Shown: positions 43,551 through 52,818, counted from the stretch's first letter. The stretch is 64,000 nucleotides of DNA from AV40 sp038230255 (GCA_038230255.1 JBBRNP010000006.1:124001-188000); one strand, 5' to 3'. Notes: a model not told the origin generated them from the sequence alone. Translations and numbers: made by a program.

Positions 43551-45329
43551 ATGTCGATCTACCGGCGCGTCTTTCGTTACTACCGACCGTTCCTTCCGCA
43601 AACGGTTGTGGGATTGCTGCTCTCCCTCATCGGTATCGGCTTGAATCTGCTCAAACCGTGGCCGCTCAAGATTATCGTCGATGACGTTATTCCGAAGTTT
43701 TCTCTAGGAGCACACGTTCGTTTTCCCGATTTCCAAGCGAACTGGATGCACGATCCCAAGACGCTTGTTCTCGTTCTCTGTCTCGCCCTCATCGTGATCC
43801 AGTTTCTCTGGGGACTGATCAACTGGGCCACCAATTATATTTTGGTGAAGGTGGGCCTTCAGGCGCTTCTCAAACTGCGCACTGATCTTTACGCGTACCT
43901 CCAATCGCTCTCGCTCAAGTATCATGACGTCCGCCGTTCAAGCGATTCGAGTTTTCGCGTGGCCTACGATTCCCAATCGATCCAGACAATCTACAACAAA
44001 GGCTTCACCGGCGTTTTCGGATCGGTCGTTACGCTCATTGGCACCTTCGCGATCATGGTGCGACTCGATTGGCAGCTCACGCTGCTTTCGTTGGGCGTTG
44101 TCCCGCTCATAATCGCCGCGATTTATTTTTTCGCCCACCGCATCCGCCGCGATTCGACATTTATCCAGGAGCAGGAAAGCGCAGTGCTCGCGCAAGCGCA
44201 GGAAGGGCTCAGCTCGATTCGGATGGTGCACGCGTTTGGCCGTGAAGAATTCGAAGTCCTGCAATTCCATCAGCAGGCACGCCAGAGTTTACAAGCAAAC
44301 CTCCGATTGACGTTGACCAATGTGAATAGCGCGCTTGTGATCAGCACGCTGATGGTATTCGGCACGGCCGCGATGTATTACGTCGGAACGCTGCACGTTC
44401 TTGCCGGGACGCTCACGCTCGGAACGCTTCTAGTTTTCAGTACCTATCTGGTGATGCTCTATCAACCGCTGGAATCGATCACTTACACCGCGTGGGCGAT
44501 GGAAGGCGCGACAGCGGGCGCCAAACGTTGCTTCGAAGTGCTCGATCGCGAAGACGACGTTGTCGATTCGCCGAACGCGATCGTGATTGAATCCGCCAAC
44601 GGCGCAATCGGGTTTCAAAACGTGTCGTTCGGCTACGCGAACGATCGACAAGTGCTGCATGATGTCGATCTTCGGATCGAGCCGAACCAAATGATCGCGA
44701 TCGTCGGCGGCACCGGCGCTGGAAAAAGCACGCTCTTGAGCTTGGTGCCGCGCTTTTACGATCCCATTTCGGGCTCAGTCACGCTCGACGGCCGCGACGT
44801 CCGCGAGATCAAAAAGAAATCGTTGCGCGCACAAATTGGCATTGTGCTCCAGGACACGCTTTTGTTTTCAACCACGATTCGAGAAAATATTGCTTACGGC
44901 CGGCCCGAGGCGACCGACGACGAAATCATTGACGCAGCGAAACGCGCGCAGGCCGATGAATTCATTCGCCAGCTGCCGAACGGCTATGCGAGCACCGTTG
45001 GCGAACGCGGCGGACAATTGAGCGTCGGCCAGCGCCAACGGATCGGCATCGCGCGCGCGTTCCTGAAAAACGCACCGGTGTTGCTTCTCGATGAGCCGAC
45101 CTCGGCGCTCGATCCCACGACCGAAGCGGCCATCATGGAAACGATCAAGGAATTGATGCGCGGGCGAACAACATTGATCGCGACCCATCGGCTCGCCACC
45201 ATTCACGACGTCGATCGCATCGTCGTAGTCGAGCGCGGTCGCGTGGTTGAGCAAGGCCGCGGAGCGGAATTACTCGCGCGCGGCGGCGTTTACGCGAAAC
45301 TGTTCGCTTCTGGAAAATTTCCAACATGA
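43551..45329 (+). CDS. ABC exporter, fused membrane and ATPase domains (MsbA-like)
   Basis: A 592-residue half-transporter with six membrane helices (residues 15-310) and an ATPase domain. Walker A is GGTGAGKSTLLSLVP, Q-loop GIVLQDTLLFSTTIRENIAY, signature LSVGQRQRIGIARAF, Walker B VLLLDEPTSALDPTTE, and the H-loop is in LIATHRLATIHDVDRIVVVE. It resembles lipid A or lipid-linked exporters. The following acyltransferase overlaps by 4 bases (ATGA), which suggests glycolipid or capsule export. The first codons (MSIY) contain a TGTCGATCT word. Confidence 0.93.
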   Translation: MSIYRRVFRYYRPFLPQTVVGLLLSLIGIGLNLLKPWPLKIIVDDVIPKFSLGAHVRFPDFQANWMHDPKTLVLVLCLALIVIQFLWGLINWATNYILVKVGLQALLKLRTDLYAYLQSLSLKYHDVRRSSDSSFRVAYDSQSIQTIYNKGFTGVFGSVVTLIGTFAIMVRLDWQLTLLSLGVVPLIIAAIYFFAHRIRRDSTFIQEQESAVLAQAQEGLSSIRMVHAFGREEFEVLQFHQQARQSLQANLRLTLTNVNSALVISTLMVFGTAAMYYVGTLHVLAGTLTLGTLLVFSTYLVMLYQPLESITYTAWAMEGATAGAKRCFEVLDREDDVVDSPNAIVIESANGAIGFQNVSFGYANDRQVLHDVDLRIEPNQMIAIVGGTGAGKSTLLSLVPRFYDPISGSVTLDGRDVREIKKKSLRAQIGIVLQDTLLFSTTIRENIAYGRPEATDDEIIDAAKRAQADEFIRQLPNGYASTVGERGGQLSVGQRQRIGIARAFLKNAPVLLLDEPTSALDPTTEAAIMETIKELMRGRTTLIATHRLATIHDVDRIVVVERGRVVEQGRGAELLARGGVYAKLFASGKFPT

Positions 45330-45913
45330 GCAACGTCAAAAAAGATCGACATGTGGAAGAGGATTGGTGGCCGCACCCAATTCCAGCGAATGTCGAGTTT
45401 GGGGAAGGCTTTTACTGCGAGAGCGCGCAGATTTTTCGCAAAATGGTCAGCAAAAAATCCGGAGCGGTTGTGATCGGCAACCACGTCTCGTGTTATGCCG
45501 GTTGTTCCTTTGCGATCGGCGAGAACGGCCGTAGCACGATTGGCGATTTCACATTGCTCAATGGCGCGCTGATCATGGCCGAGGAAAGGATTGAGATCGG
45601 ATCGCATTGCCTCGTTTCTTGGAACGTCGGCATCGCCGATTCGGATTTTCATCCGCTTGAACCGGCCCAGCGATTGATCGACGCGCAAGCACTTGCGCCG
45701 TATTTCAAAGACCGCCCGCCGCGGCCGAAATTGAAAACGGCCCCGGTGAAAATCGGCGACAATGTTTGGATCGGAATGAATGCTGTCATTCTGAAAGGCG
45801 TGACCATTGGCGACAACTCCGTCGTCGCCGCCGGATCGGTGGTAACGAAAAGCATTCCTTCGAACACGATCGTAGCAGGGAATCCAGCAGTCGCCGTGAA
45901 GAAATTCGCGTGA
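45326..45913 (+). CDS. Hexapeptide-repeat acyltransferase
   Basis: A left-handed beta-helix O-acetyltransferase-like protein, 195 residues. Hexapeptide repeats run from about residue 50 to 180 (AVVIGNHVSCYAGCSFAIGE, then VKIGDNVWIGMNAVILKGVT, VVAAGSVVTKSIPSNTIVAG). The DSDFHPLEPAQRLIDAQ insertion is typical of the maltose/galactoside acetyltransferase-like group and carries the catalytic His. It is coupled to the ABC exporter by a 4-base overlap and probably modifies a surface glycan. Confidence 0.88.
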   Translation: MSNVKKDRHVEEDWWPHPIPANVEFGEGFYCESAQIFRKMVSKKSGAVVIGNHVSCYAGCSFAIGENGRSTIGDFTLLNGALIMAEERIEIGSHCLVSWNVGIADSDFHPLEPAQRLIDAQALAPYFKDRPPRPKLKTAPVKIGDNVWIGMNAVILKGVTIGDNSVVAAGSVVTKSIPSNTIVAGNPAVAVKKFA

Positions 45914-45923
45914 GCAGTTCAGC

Positions 45924-46020
45924 AAACGCCGAACGCCCAACGCTGAACGCCGAATATCGAATTCGAGCAGGGGCATTCTGCATTCACGATTGGGCGTTGG
46001 ACGTTGAGCGTTGGACGTTT
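45924..46020. repeat. Inverted pair of the AACGTCCAACGCTC-type repeat
   Basis: The left arm AACGCCGAACGCCCAACGCTG, then AACGCCGAA, faces the right arm TGGGCGTTGGACGTTGAGCG, then TTGGACGTTT, around a roughly 35-base centre. The right arm ends 12 bases before the glycosyltransferase ATG, so it forms its leader. It is the same word family as in cysNC (19555) and, degenerate, at 59346. Confidence 0.75.
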
Positions 46021-46031
46021 TCTTCTTCTGC

Positions 46032-47204
46032 ATGAAACGCAAGCGGATCGTGGTGATGGGCTTCATGGGCGGGATGCCGATCGCCGGCGTGATCTGGCAG
46101 CACGTGCATTACATTGTCGGCCTGCAACGGCTTGGCCACGACGTTTACTACATCGAAGATTCGGCGCGGCTTCCCTACAACCCTGAAACCTTCGAAGTCA
46201 ACGACGAGTTCGATTATGCGGCAAAAGTTTTGGGCCGGCTCGCGGACGAATTCGATTTCAAGGGCCACTGGGCGTTCTGCGCGCGTTATTTGAAAACGAC
46301 TCCCACGGCCGGACTACCGTTAAAAACAATTCGCCAGCTTTACCGCGACGCCGACGCCATTCTGAACATTTGCGGCACGCAGGAGTTCAATGACGATCTG
46401 TTGAAGAGCGATCGCATTATTTATGTCGAAAGCGATCCTGGGGTTGAACAAATCAAAATCGACAAAGGCGTAAGATCGACAATCGACTACCTCAGTCGCC
46501 ATCACGCGCTGTTCACATTCGGCGAAAACGTCGGTACGAAAAAATTTCCAGTGCCAACACACGGGTTCAAATGGCACGCGACCCGGCAACCGGTCGTGAC
46601 CGACCTATGGAAGACTGATCGAGGCGCCAAACGCGCGGCAGTCTTCACGTCGATCGCGAATTGGACCACCAGCGGATTGAAAGACATCACCTGGCGGCGC
46701 CGAAAATATCTCTGGAGCAAGTCGCGTGAATTTTTGCGCTTCGCAGCCGCTCCAAACAAGGCCGGTGAAACGTTCGAGCTGGCGACAAACATTCAGGACC
46801 GAAAAACACGGGAGAAATTCGATCGCAATGGCTGGCGGTTCAGTTCGCCGCTGCAAATGAGCGTCGATTACTGGCTTTACCGCGGCTACATCCAGCAGTC
46901 GAAAGGCGAGTTCACAGTCGCAAAAGATCAATACGTCCGGCTCAACACTGGCTGGTTCAGCGATCGGAGCGCGTGTTATTTGGCAGCCGGACGTCCGGTC
47001 ATTACCCAGGAAACGGGATTCACAAAAAACTACGGCGGCGACGCCGGCCTGCTTGCGTTTAGTTCGTTAGGCGAAATCGCCGAGGCGGTAAAGATGATCA
47101 ATCGCGATTACGAAAAGCATGCGGGCGCGGCCCGACAAATCGCGCGTGAAATCTTCGAAGCCGAGACAGTTTTGAAGTCGCTGCTCGACCGCGCCGGAAT
47201 TTGA
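46032..47204 (+). CDS. Glycosyltransferase-like protein
   Basis: A 390-residue protein starting MKRKRIVVMGFMGGMPIAGV. It has LQRLGHDVYYIED, DADAILNICGTQEF, GVEQIKIDKGVRSTID and a C-terminal GT-B-like donor-binding segment WFSDRSACYLAAGRPVITQE. Its C-terminal half is similar to the 58182-59324 protein (DRAAAFLATGRPVITEDSG), so the two are distant paralogues. The ATG at 46032 is preferred to the TTG at 46011 in the repeat. The acyltransferase and ABC exporter upstream suggest a surface-glycan role. Confidence 0.75.
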   Translation: MKRKRIVVMGFMGGMPIAGVIWQHVHYIVGLQRLGHDVYYIEDSARLPYNPETFEVNDEFDYAAKVLGRLADEFDFKGHWAFCARYLKTTPTAGLPLKTIRQLYRDADAILNICGTQEFNDDLLKSDRIIYVESDPGVEQIKIDKGVRSTIDYLSRHHALFTFGENVGTKKFPVPTHGFKWHATRQPVVTDLWKTDRGAKRAAVFTSIANWTTSGLKDITWRRRKYLWSKSREFLRFAAAPNKAGETFELATNIQDRKTREKFDRNGWRFSSPLQMSVDYWLYRGYIQQSKGEFTVAKDQYVRLNTGWFSDRSACYLAAGRPVITQETGFTKNYGGDAGLLAFSSLGEIAEAVKMINRDYEKHAGAARQIAREIFEAETVLKSLLDRAGI

Positions 47205-47250
47205 GCGGTTGCTTTTCAATTAGTTCGTTTCATCTTCCAGACTTTCCGGC

Positions 47251-48906
47251 ATGAAGGGTGTTCCCATTTTTATCGCGGTAACGTTGCTCGTTTCATCGAC
47301 ATCGTTCGCGCAGCCGCCGCAGCAGAACGGGCAACAGCTAAACGGAGTGCCACCTTCGAACGGCGCACCGCCTTCAGATTCTCCGACCCAACAAAGACCG
47401 CCGGGAATCGGAACCAAACCCGCAACGCCCCCGCAAAATATCGTATCGGTTCCGGTCCCAGTCGCGCCACCGAAGCCAAACGGGCCGGTCCAAAAAAGTT
47501 TGGTGCGCATTACCGCCACCGAAGTGGCGCCGGATTATCGCGCGCCCTGGAATGCCGGCATGCTTGGCCGCGGCGTCGGCGCCGGTTTCGTGATCGAGGG
47601 CAACCGCATCATGACCAACGCGCACGTGGTGAGCAACAGCCGTTATCTCACGGTCGAGCGCGATGGCGATCCAAATAAGTATCCGGCCAAAGTGCTTTTC
47701 GTTGCCCACGACTGCGATCTCGCGCTCATCACTGTCGATTCGCCGAATTTCTACAAAAACATGCTGGCGCTGAAGCTCGGCGGTATTCCCGAGCTTGAAT
47801 CAACCGTCTCGGCCTATGGTTATCCGATTGGAGGCGAACGCATGTCGGTCACCACCGGCATCGTCTCGCGGATTGATTTCCAACTTTATACCCACTCCTC
47901 GATTGATCAGCACCTTGCCATCCAAATCAGTGCGCAAATTAATCCGGGCAACAGCGGCGGCCCCGTGATGCAAAACACCAAAGTCGTCGGCGTCGCGTTT
48001 CAGGGGTACAGCGGCGATGTCGCCCAAGGCGTCGCTTACATGGTGCCGACGCCGGTCATCAGTCGTTTCCTCAAAGATGTGAGCGACGGGCGTTACGATG
48101 GGTATGTCGATCTTGGAATCACTTACGGAAAATTACAGAACCCGGCCCAACGAAAATTTCTCGGATTGAAAGACGACGGGCGCGGTGTGTTGGTCGAAAC
48201 CGTGGTCGCGGCCGGACCGTGCGCGAAAATTCTGCGACCGGGCGATGTTTTGCTCGCCATCGATAATCATCCGGTTGCGAGCGATGGAAACGTCGAGTTG
48301 GAAGGCGAGCGGGTGGAGATGCCTGAAGTGGTGGAGCGAAAGTTCAAGCGCGACAGTGTGAAGTTCGACATCTGGCGGGACAAACAATCGACCTCGGGCA
48401 GCGTTCAACTCGACAACGTGCCGCCGTATTCGATGCAAAGCCACAAATACGATGTCCGGCCGCGTTACGTTCTTTACGGCGGGCTGCTCTTTCAGCCGCT
48501 GAGTCTCGATTTGCTCGAAGCGTACCAGCCGACCGATCTGCGCCTCCGGCACTTCTTCGATTTCTATGTGAACGACCAAATTTATATCGAGCATCCGGAC
48601 GTGATCGTGCTGACCAACATTTTGCCGGACCCGATCAACAGCTATCTCGCGGCGTATCGTGGAGGAATTGTCGATTCAATCAACGGCAAAAAGATTCACA
48701 CCCTGGAGGAGTTCAGTCAGACCTTGGCCGAGCCAGCTGAGCGATTCGTAATCGACCTGAGTGGCGATGGTCCGCCGTTGGTGCTCGATCCGAAACAAGT
48801 TGAGGCCGCGCGGGAGCGAATCAAACAGCGTTACAACGTCGCCCGCGAGCAAAATCTCCAGGAACAGCCCATCGCTAAATCGCCCGATCCCCAGACCAAG
48901 ACTTAA
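47251..48906 (+). CDS. Secreted trypsin-like serine protease with PDZ regions (DegP-like)
   Basis: A 551-residue exported protease. A signal peptide at 1-20 (MKGVPIFIAVTLLVSSTSFA) is followed by a proline-rich linker. The protease domain has the complete triad: His125 in MTNAHVV, Asp156 in HDCDLALI and Ser235 in GNSGGPVM. A PDZ domain follows with GRGVLVETVVAAGPCAKILR and GDVLLAIDNHPVA, then a second PDZ-like region after 410. The unusual tail is longer than in DegP. The next gene is a paralogue. Confidence 0.9.
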   Translation: MKGVPIFIAVTLLVSSTSFAQPPQQNGQQLNGVPPSNGAPPSDSPTQQRPPGIGTKPATPPQNIVSVPVPVAPPKPNGPVQKSLVRITATEVAPDYRAPWNAGMLGRGVGAGFVIEGNRIMTNAHVVSNSRYLTVERDGDPNKYPAKVLFVAHDCDLALITVDSPNFYKNMLALKLGGIPELESTVSAYGYPIGGERMSVTTGIVSRIDFQLYTHSSIDQHLAIQISAQINPGNSGGPVMQNTKVVGVAFQGYSGDVAQGVAYMVPTPVISRFLKDVSDGRYDGYVDLGITYGKLQNPAQRKFLGLKDDGRGVLVETVVAAGPCAKILRPGDVLLAIDNHPVASDGNVELEGERVEMPEVVERKFKRDSVKFDIWRDKQSTSGSVQLDNVPPYSMQSHKYDVRPRYVLYGGLLFQPLSLDLLEAYQPTDLRLRHFFDFYVNDQIYIEHPDVIVLTNILPDPINSYLAAYRGGIVDSINGKKIHTLEEFSQTLAEPAERFVIDLSGDGPPLVLDPKQVEAARERIKQRYNVAREQNLQEQPIAKSPDPQTKT

Positions 48907-48907
48907 C

Positions 48908-50413
48908 ATGCGAAGCTTATTCCTCAGCGTTGTTTTTGCTTTGGCCGTCACCGCCGGTGCAGCCGTAAAAAAAGAAGCGGCCTCGCCACCGTCCAACAAA
49001 GACGTCAAACAAAAGCCGCTTTCGCTTGTGCGCGTCAACGTGACCGGCCAGCCGTATGATTATTTTCGGCCGTGGCAAAAGAAAGCGCCGGTCTCCAAGC
49101 GCGCTCTCGGCGCAGTTCTCTCCAAGGGGCGCGTGCTCGTGACCGCCGACCTGGTCACAAATCAAAATTACGTTGAACTCGAGCGCGCGGAATCGGGTGA
49201 AAAAACCGCCGCTAATGTGGAAGTGATCGATTACGAAGCGAACCTGGCGCTTCTCGAGCCGAGTGAGAAGAATTTCCTCGACGGGATCGCGCCGCTCGAT
49301 ATTGCCGGCGATACCGTCGTCGGCGATCGATTGGCGGCGTGGCAATTGGAACAGACTGGGGCGCTCGTCGCGACTGAGGGTTTGGTCACCACGATCCAGA
49401 TGACGCATTACCCGGTCGATGTCGGTCAGTTTCTCACCTACCGAATCAGCCTCCCGATGCAGTATCGCGAAAACAGCTACACCATTCCGCTGGTCAAAAA
49501 CAACAAGCTCGCCGGTTTGCTTTTGCGTTACGATCCGCGCTCGCAACTCATCGACGCGATTCCGGCGCCGATCATTACTCATTTTTTGAAGGAAGCCGAG
49601 AGCGAGCATTACCGCGGATTTCCGGCCGTCGGTTTTTCATTTTTTCCAACGCGCGACCCACAATTGCGGAAATTCGCGGGACAGACAGGCAAAGCGGGCG
49701 GGGTCTATGTCACCAATGTCGAGCCAAACATGCCGGCCCAAAAAGCGGGCGTGCAGGTCGGCGACATTGTCATGTCCATCGGCAATCACGAAATCGACCA
49801 GAACGGGAACTACGTCGATCCACTTTACGGCAAAATCGATTTCACAAATTTAATCAGCGCGCACTCCTACGCCGGAGACGTGCTGTCGTTCCAAATTCAG
49901 CGTGAAGGAAAACCGATGGAATTGAAAGTCACGCTCGAGCATCGCGACGCGAAGGATTATGTCAGCCCGCCCTACGCTCTCGATGAAGCGCCGAAATATC
50001 TCGTGCTGGGCGGACTCATTTTTCAAGAGCTGTCCCGCCAGTATCTCAAGGAATGGGGACCGAACTGGCTACGTGAAGCGCCGCAGCGGTTTGTTTATGT
50101 CGACCGGTTTCAATCGGAGCTTTTCCCCGGCGAGCATCGCCGCATCGTGATTTTGAGCCAGGTCCTTCCTTCCAATAACACCATCGGCTACGATGAGTTT
50201 GCTTATCTGACTGTGCTCAAAGTGAACGGTCAGGAAATAAAATCGCTGAACGATCTCGCTGCCGCTGTGAAACAACCGATCGAAGGCGGCTTCATCAAGA
50301 TCGAGACCGTAGAAGATCCGAAACAAATCGAGCTCGATGCCGCCACTATTGCCGCCGAAGCCACCGCCCTTCAAGAAAATTACGGGATCTCTTCGCTCGA
50401 GCGCTTGGAGTAG
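48908..50413 (+). CDS. Secreted PDZ protein, catalytically degenerate protease paralogue
   Basis: A 501-residue exported protein paralogous to the preceding gene. A signal peptide is at about 1-19 (MRSLFLSVVFALAVTAGAA). The protease-like region has lost the triad: the His motif reads VTADLV (79-83), the Asp site reads EANLALL (Asn112), and the Ser motif reads RENSYTIPLV (187-196) instead of GNSGGP. The PDZ part is kept (GGVYVTNVEPNMPAQKAGVQ, GDIVMSIGNHEID). It starts 2 bases after its neighbour's stop codon, so the two are probably co-translated. Confidence 0.85.
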   Translation: MRSLFLSVVFALAVTAGAAVKKEAASPPSNKDVKQKPLSLVRVNVTGQPYDYFRPWQKKAPVSKRALGAVLSKGRVLVTADLVTNQNYVELERAESGEKTAANVEVIDYEANLALLEPSEKNFLDGIAPLDIAGDTVVGDRLAAWQLEQTGALVATEGLVTTIQMTHYPVDVGQFLTYRISLPMQYRENSYTIPLVKNNKLAGLLLRYDPRSQLIDAIPAPIITHFLKEAESEHYRGFPAVGFSFFPTRDPQLRKFAGQTGKAGGVYVTNVEPNMPAQKAGVQVGDIVMSIGNHEIDQNGNYVDPLYGKIDFTNLISAHSYAGDVLSFQIQREGKPMELKVTLEHRDAKDYVSPPYALDEAPKYLVLGGLIFQELSRQYLKEWGPNWLREAPQRFVYVDRFQSELFPGEHRRIVILSQVLPSNNTIGYDEFAYLTVLKVNGQEIKSLNDLAAAVKQPIEGGFIKIETVEDPKQIELDAATIAAEATALQENYGISSLERLE

Positions 50414-50429
50414 ATCCTCTTCGCCTCGC

Positions 50430-50864
50430 CTACGGCTTCGGCTGCACGAAGTTCGGATCCTGCACGAACATAAACTTCCCCAACGCCGGAAAGATCGCGA
50501 CTGCTTTGCCATCGGACCGGTTCCATGTTCTATCGCCCTCTTTTGCCGGCCCCTCCTGCCAGGTCGTTCCTTCGGGCGCGCTTACCGAGAGAATCTGCTT
50601 GATCGCCTCCGCTGATAGCGGCGATGTGTCGGCGCTCGCAAAACCTTCGCGCTGACTGATTCCATTCACGTAATCAACGAGGATCATCATCGCACCGGTG
50701 ATGTAACCGATTTCATGGATCTCGCCATGAGTGCCCATGTCCTTACCCGCTTTGCCGTATCGGGCCTCGATCTGCTTCTCGTCTTCGCCGATCAGGCCAA
50801 AACTGGTCGCCGCCAAAGTTATCCAAATCAAACTCGTGAACGTTAACGCCTTCATGTTTTTCAT
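50430..50864 (-). CDS. Secreted protein of unknown function
   Basis: A 144-residue protein with a signal peptide (MKNMKALTFTSLIWITLAAT, cleaved near SFG). It then has LIGEDEKQIEARYGKAGKDM, a pattern often seen in small periplasmic proteins with a 'RYG' motif near the N-terminus, and a C-terminal GKAVAIFPALGKFMFVQDPN. Two closely spaced ATG codons (50864 and 50855) are possible starts. It converges on the degenerate protease, 16 bases apart. Confidence 0.6.
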   Translation of the reverse strand: MKNMKALTFTSLIWITLAATSFGLIGEDEKQIEARYGKAGKDMGTHGEIHEIGYITGAMMILVDYVNGISQREGFASADTSPLSAEAIKQILSVSAPEGTTWQEGPAKEGDRTWNRSDGKAVAIFPALGKFMFVQDPNFVQPKP

Positions 50865-50926
50865 CGTTTGCTTCTGAGCAAACCTGACTGAAAGGATCGA
50901 TTTCGCAACTCGCTCGCGAATTATCT

Positions 50927-51394
50927 TCAATAATGCAACCCCGGTAACAATCCCCAGGTCCGGCTCCGGTACGTCGCGTAGCCGGGATAAACGGAAAGAA
51001 GCAATGTTTCCTCAAGGCGGGCTTTGAAAAACAAAAAGATAATCACCATCGCTACAGCGACCGCCATCCAGGCTGTGGGTTGGCGAAGAAAAAGTCCGAC
51101 CACACCGAAAATGATTCCGCTGTAAATCGGATGTCGCAGATATTTATAAACACCGGTCTCGACTAACTGCGCGCCGGGCTTTGGTTCGGGCGCGATCTGT
51201 ATTGCACTGCGCAACGAGGCGAAAGCAAGGGCGATGACTAAGAGACCGACACCGCAAAGGACGTTGCCGACGATTACGCCACTCGCAGACACAAAGAGAT
51301 AATCTCGCGGACTCAAGAACACGACTGCCGCGAACAAGATTAACAAAACTGTTTGAGCAACCGCATAGTGTTTACTGGCCCGTTCTATTTCCAT
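50927..51394 (-). CDS. Isoprenylcysteine carboxyl methyltransferase-family membrane protein
   Basis: From the ATG at 51394, 155 residues with about four membrane helices. The family signature GVYKYLRHPIYSGIIFGVVG (SAM-binding region) is followed by ARLEETLLLSVYPGYATYRS near the C-terminus. The likely activity is a methyltransferase or related lipid-modifying enzyme; bacterial substrates are mostly unknown. The frame extends upstream into the beta-lactamase-like gene, but the ATG 1 base after that gene's stop fits. Confidence 0.85.
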   Translation of the reverse strand: MEIERASKHYAVAQTVLLILFAAVVFLSPRDYLFVSASGVIVGNVLCGVGLLVIALAFASLRSAIQIAPEPKPGAQLVETGVYKYLRHPIYSGIIFGVVGLFLRQPTAWMAVAVAMVIIFLFFKARLEETLLLSVYPGYATYRSRTWGLLPGLHY

Positions 51395-51395
51395 T

Positions 51396-52361
51396 TCACT
51401 GAGCTGCAGGTGCTCGTTCCCGGTCCAACATTTTCCTGCGCATCTCAAAGTAATGATAGGCTTCGAACGCGATCTCGCTGATCGCGCGTTCGGCCCCGCG
51501 CTCGTTGTGGGCATCGGCTGTCATCACGCTCATCGCGAACGGCCGGTCTTTTACAAAAACGATGCCGGAATCGGTCCGAACATTTTGCAAATTGCCGGGC
51601 TTGTTGGCGACCTGAACGCCGGGCGGCAGATCGTGTGGAATGTAACTCTCCTTCAAGGTCGATAACTGTTTGAGAAACTCAGCGTTCAACTCGCTGTTCA
51701 GGATCTTGCCTTTGAAGATTGCTTCGAGCAGCCGCGCCATTTCATGCGGAGTCGAAACATTTTCCTCGCCGCGCCGGGCCGCCGCGAAGTCCATCATTTT
51801 GCGGCGCAACGTGGTTTTGGTAAGGCCCAGACCGCGCAGCATCGCATTCACGTTATCTTTGCCCATGCGATCGATCAGAATGTTAGCGGCAGTGTTGTCG
51901 CTCACCGCGACCATAAATTGCGCCAGGTCGCGATTTGTAACCCGCGTCACCCCGGGAGTCAGACCGGCCATAATCTGACTGAATTCAACCAGATCTTTGG
52001 GATCGAATGTGTAAGCGTCATCGAGCTTCGCTCTACCTTGCACGCCGGCCCGCGATTCCTGTTCCTGACGATATAACTCAAGCAGGATCGCGATTTTGAT
52101 CGAGCTCGCCGTTGGAAACAGGCGATCGGCGTTGCCTGAAATGGTGCTTCCGTCCGTAAGATCGACAATCGCCACGCCCATCACGCCATCGAACCGATCA
52201 ATGATTTCGCCGACGCGCACGTCGAGCTTCTTCCACAACAAGTCACGGGAAGATTGTTCACCATTGGGTGAACTCGCCGTGGCAAGAGGTAAGGCCGTCT
52301 TTGTTTGGCCCAACGCCATGCCGACCAAGGCGGTCGCGATCGCGAATGCGGCGAGTCTCAA
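51396..52361 (-). CDS. Class A beta-lactamase-like serine hydrolase, altered active site
   Basis: A 321-residue exported protein with a signal peptide at about 1-19 (LRLAAFAIATALVGMALG) from a TTG start. It has the nucleophile SSIK (86-89) and SDN (154-156) motifs of penicillin-recognising enzymes. The Glu166 motif is missing (RRKMMDFAAARRG), and the KTG motif reads KPG (254-256). It may be a D,D-peptidase-like or inactive hydrolase rather than a resistance enzyme; this is inference from the motifs. An ATG lies at codon 15 but would remove the signal peptide. Confidence 0.8.
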   Translation of the reverse strand: MRLAAFAIATALVGMALGQTKTALPLATASSPNGEQSSRDLLWKKLDVRVGEIIDRFDGVMGVAIVDLTDGSTISGNADRLFPTASSIKIAILLELYRQEQESRAGVQGRAKLDDAYTFDPKDLVEFSQIMAGLTPGVTRVTNRDLAQFMVAVSDNTAANILIDRMGKDNVNAMLRGLGLTKTTLRRKMMDFAAARRGEENVSTPHEMARLLEAIFKGKILNSELNAEFLKQLSTLKESYIPHDLPPGVQVANKPGNLQNVRTDSGIVFVKDRPFAMSVMTADAHNERGAERAISEIAFEAYHYFEMRRKMLDRERAPAAQ

Positions 52362-52426
52362 CGTCTTCTACTTTCTACTTCTTACTTTCTTGCGGCTAAA
52401 TCGCCGGTTAGGCCGCGAGCGGCGCA

Positions 52427-52789
52427 TTAATGCGGAGCAGGAGTTTTGTGGTCAATCGCGATGGCGTGAGCTTCGGTATCGCCGACGTTTTCCAGCGCGT
52501 GGGTTGTCGGTTCTCGCCAAATGGTCTCTCCAGCGGTAGCGCTTCTCTCTTCGGTTCTGCCGTCCGGATAAGTGACTTTAAGTTTGGTACCGCTGAGCAC
52601 ATATACGACGCCGGCCGGATGGGAATGCATTGGCTCTTTTTCCCCCGGTTTGAGTCGGTACTCGAGGACACGGACTTGATCGTTTTCCAGTAACACTTTG
52701 TAATATTGGGGCGACGTTATGACCGGGTCTTGTGCGCGTACGGCAGTGCAGAGGATAACCAGGAGCGAGATCAGAAGAATGGTTTTCAT
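52427..52789 (-). CDS. Small exported cupin-fold protein
   Basis: A 120-residue protein with a signal peptide at 1-19 (MKTILLISLLVILCTAVRAQ). The cupin has the metal-binding motif YRLKPGEKEPMHSHPAGVVY, then the second motif with GETIWREPTTHALENVGDTE. Cupins with a 'PMHSHPAG' motif are often small metal-binding proteins; substrate unknown. The core GCCTAAC lies 13 bases beyond its stop codon, so it may be an integron-type cassette. Confidence 0.75.
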   Translation of the reverse strand: MKTILLISLLVILCTAVRAQDPVITSPQYYKVLLENDQVRVLEYRLKPGEKEPMHSHPAGVVYVLSGTKLKVTYPDGRTEERSATAGETIWREPTTHALENVGDTEAHAIAIDHKTPAPH

Positions 52790-52806
52790 TTACGTGGTGG
52801 GTTGAG

Positions 52807-52813
52807 GCCTAAC
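52807..52813 (-). other. attC-like core GTTAGGC (single)
   Basis: Reads CTCGTTAGGC on the minus strand, directly after the DUF3303-like gene's stop codon and before the cupin gene's ATG at 52789. A matching R'' box (RYYYAAC) was not found upstream, so this is a partial site. It shares the CTCGTTAGGC sequence with the cores at 53184 and 54155. Confidence 0.4.
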
Positions 52814-52818
52814 GAGCA

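Noticed and set aside
45290..46066. Minus-strand frame beginning MQKKKTSNAQRPTPN
   Set aside because: It is the translated inverted repeat plus antisense of the acyltransferase.
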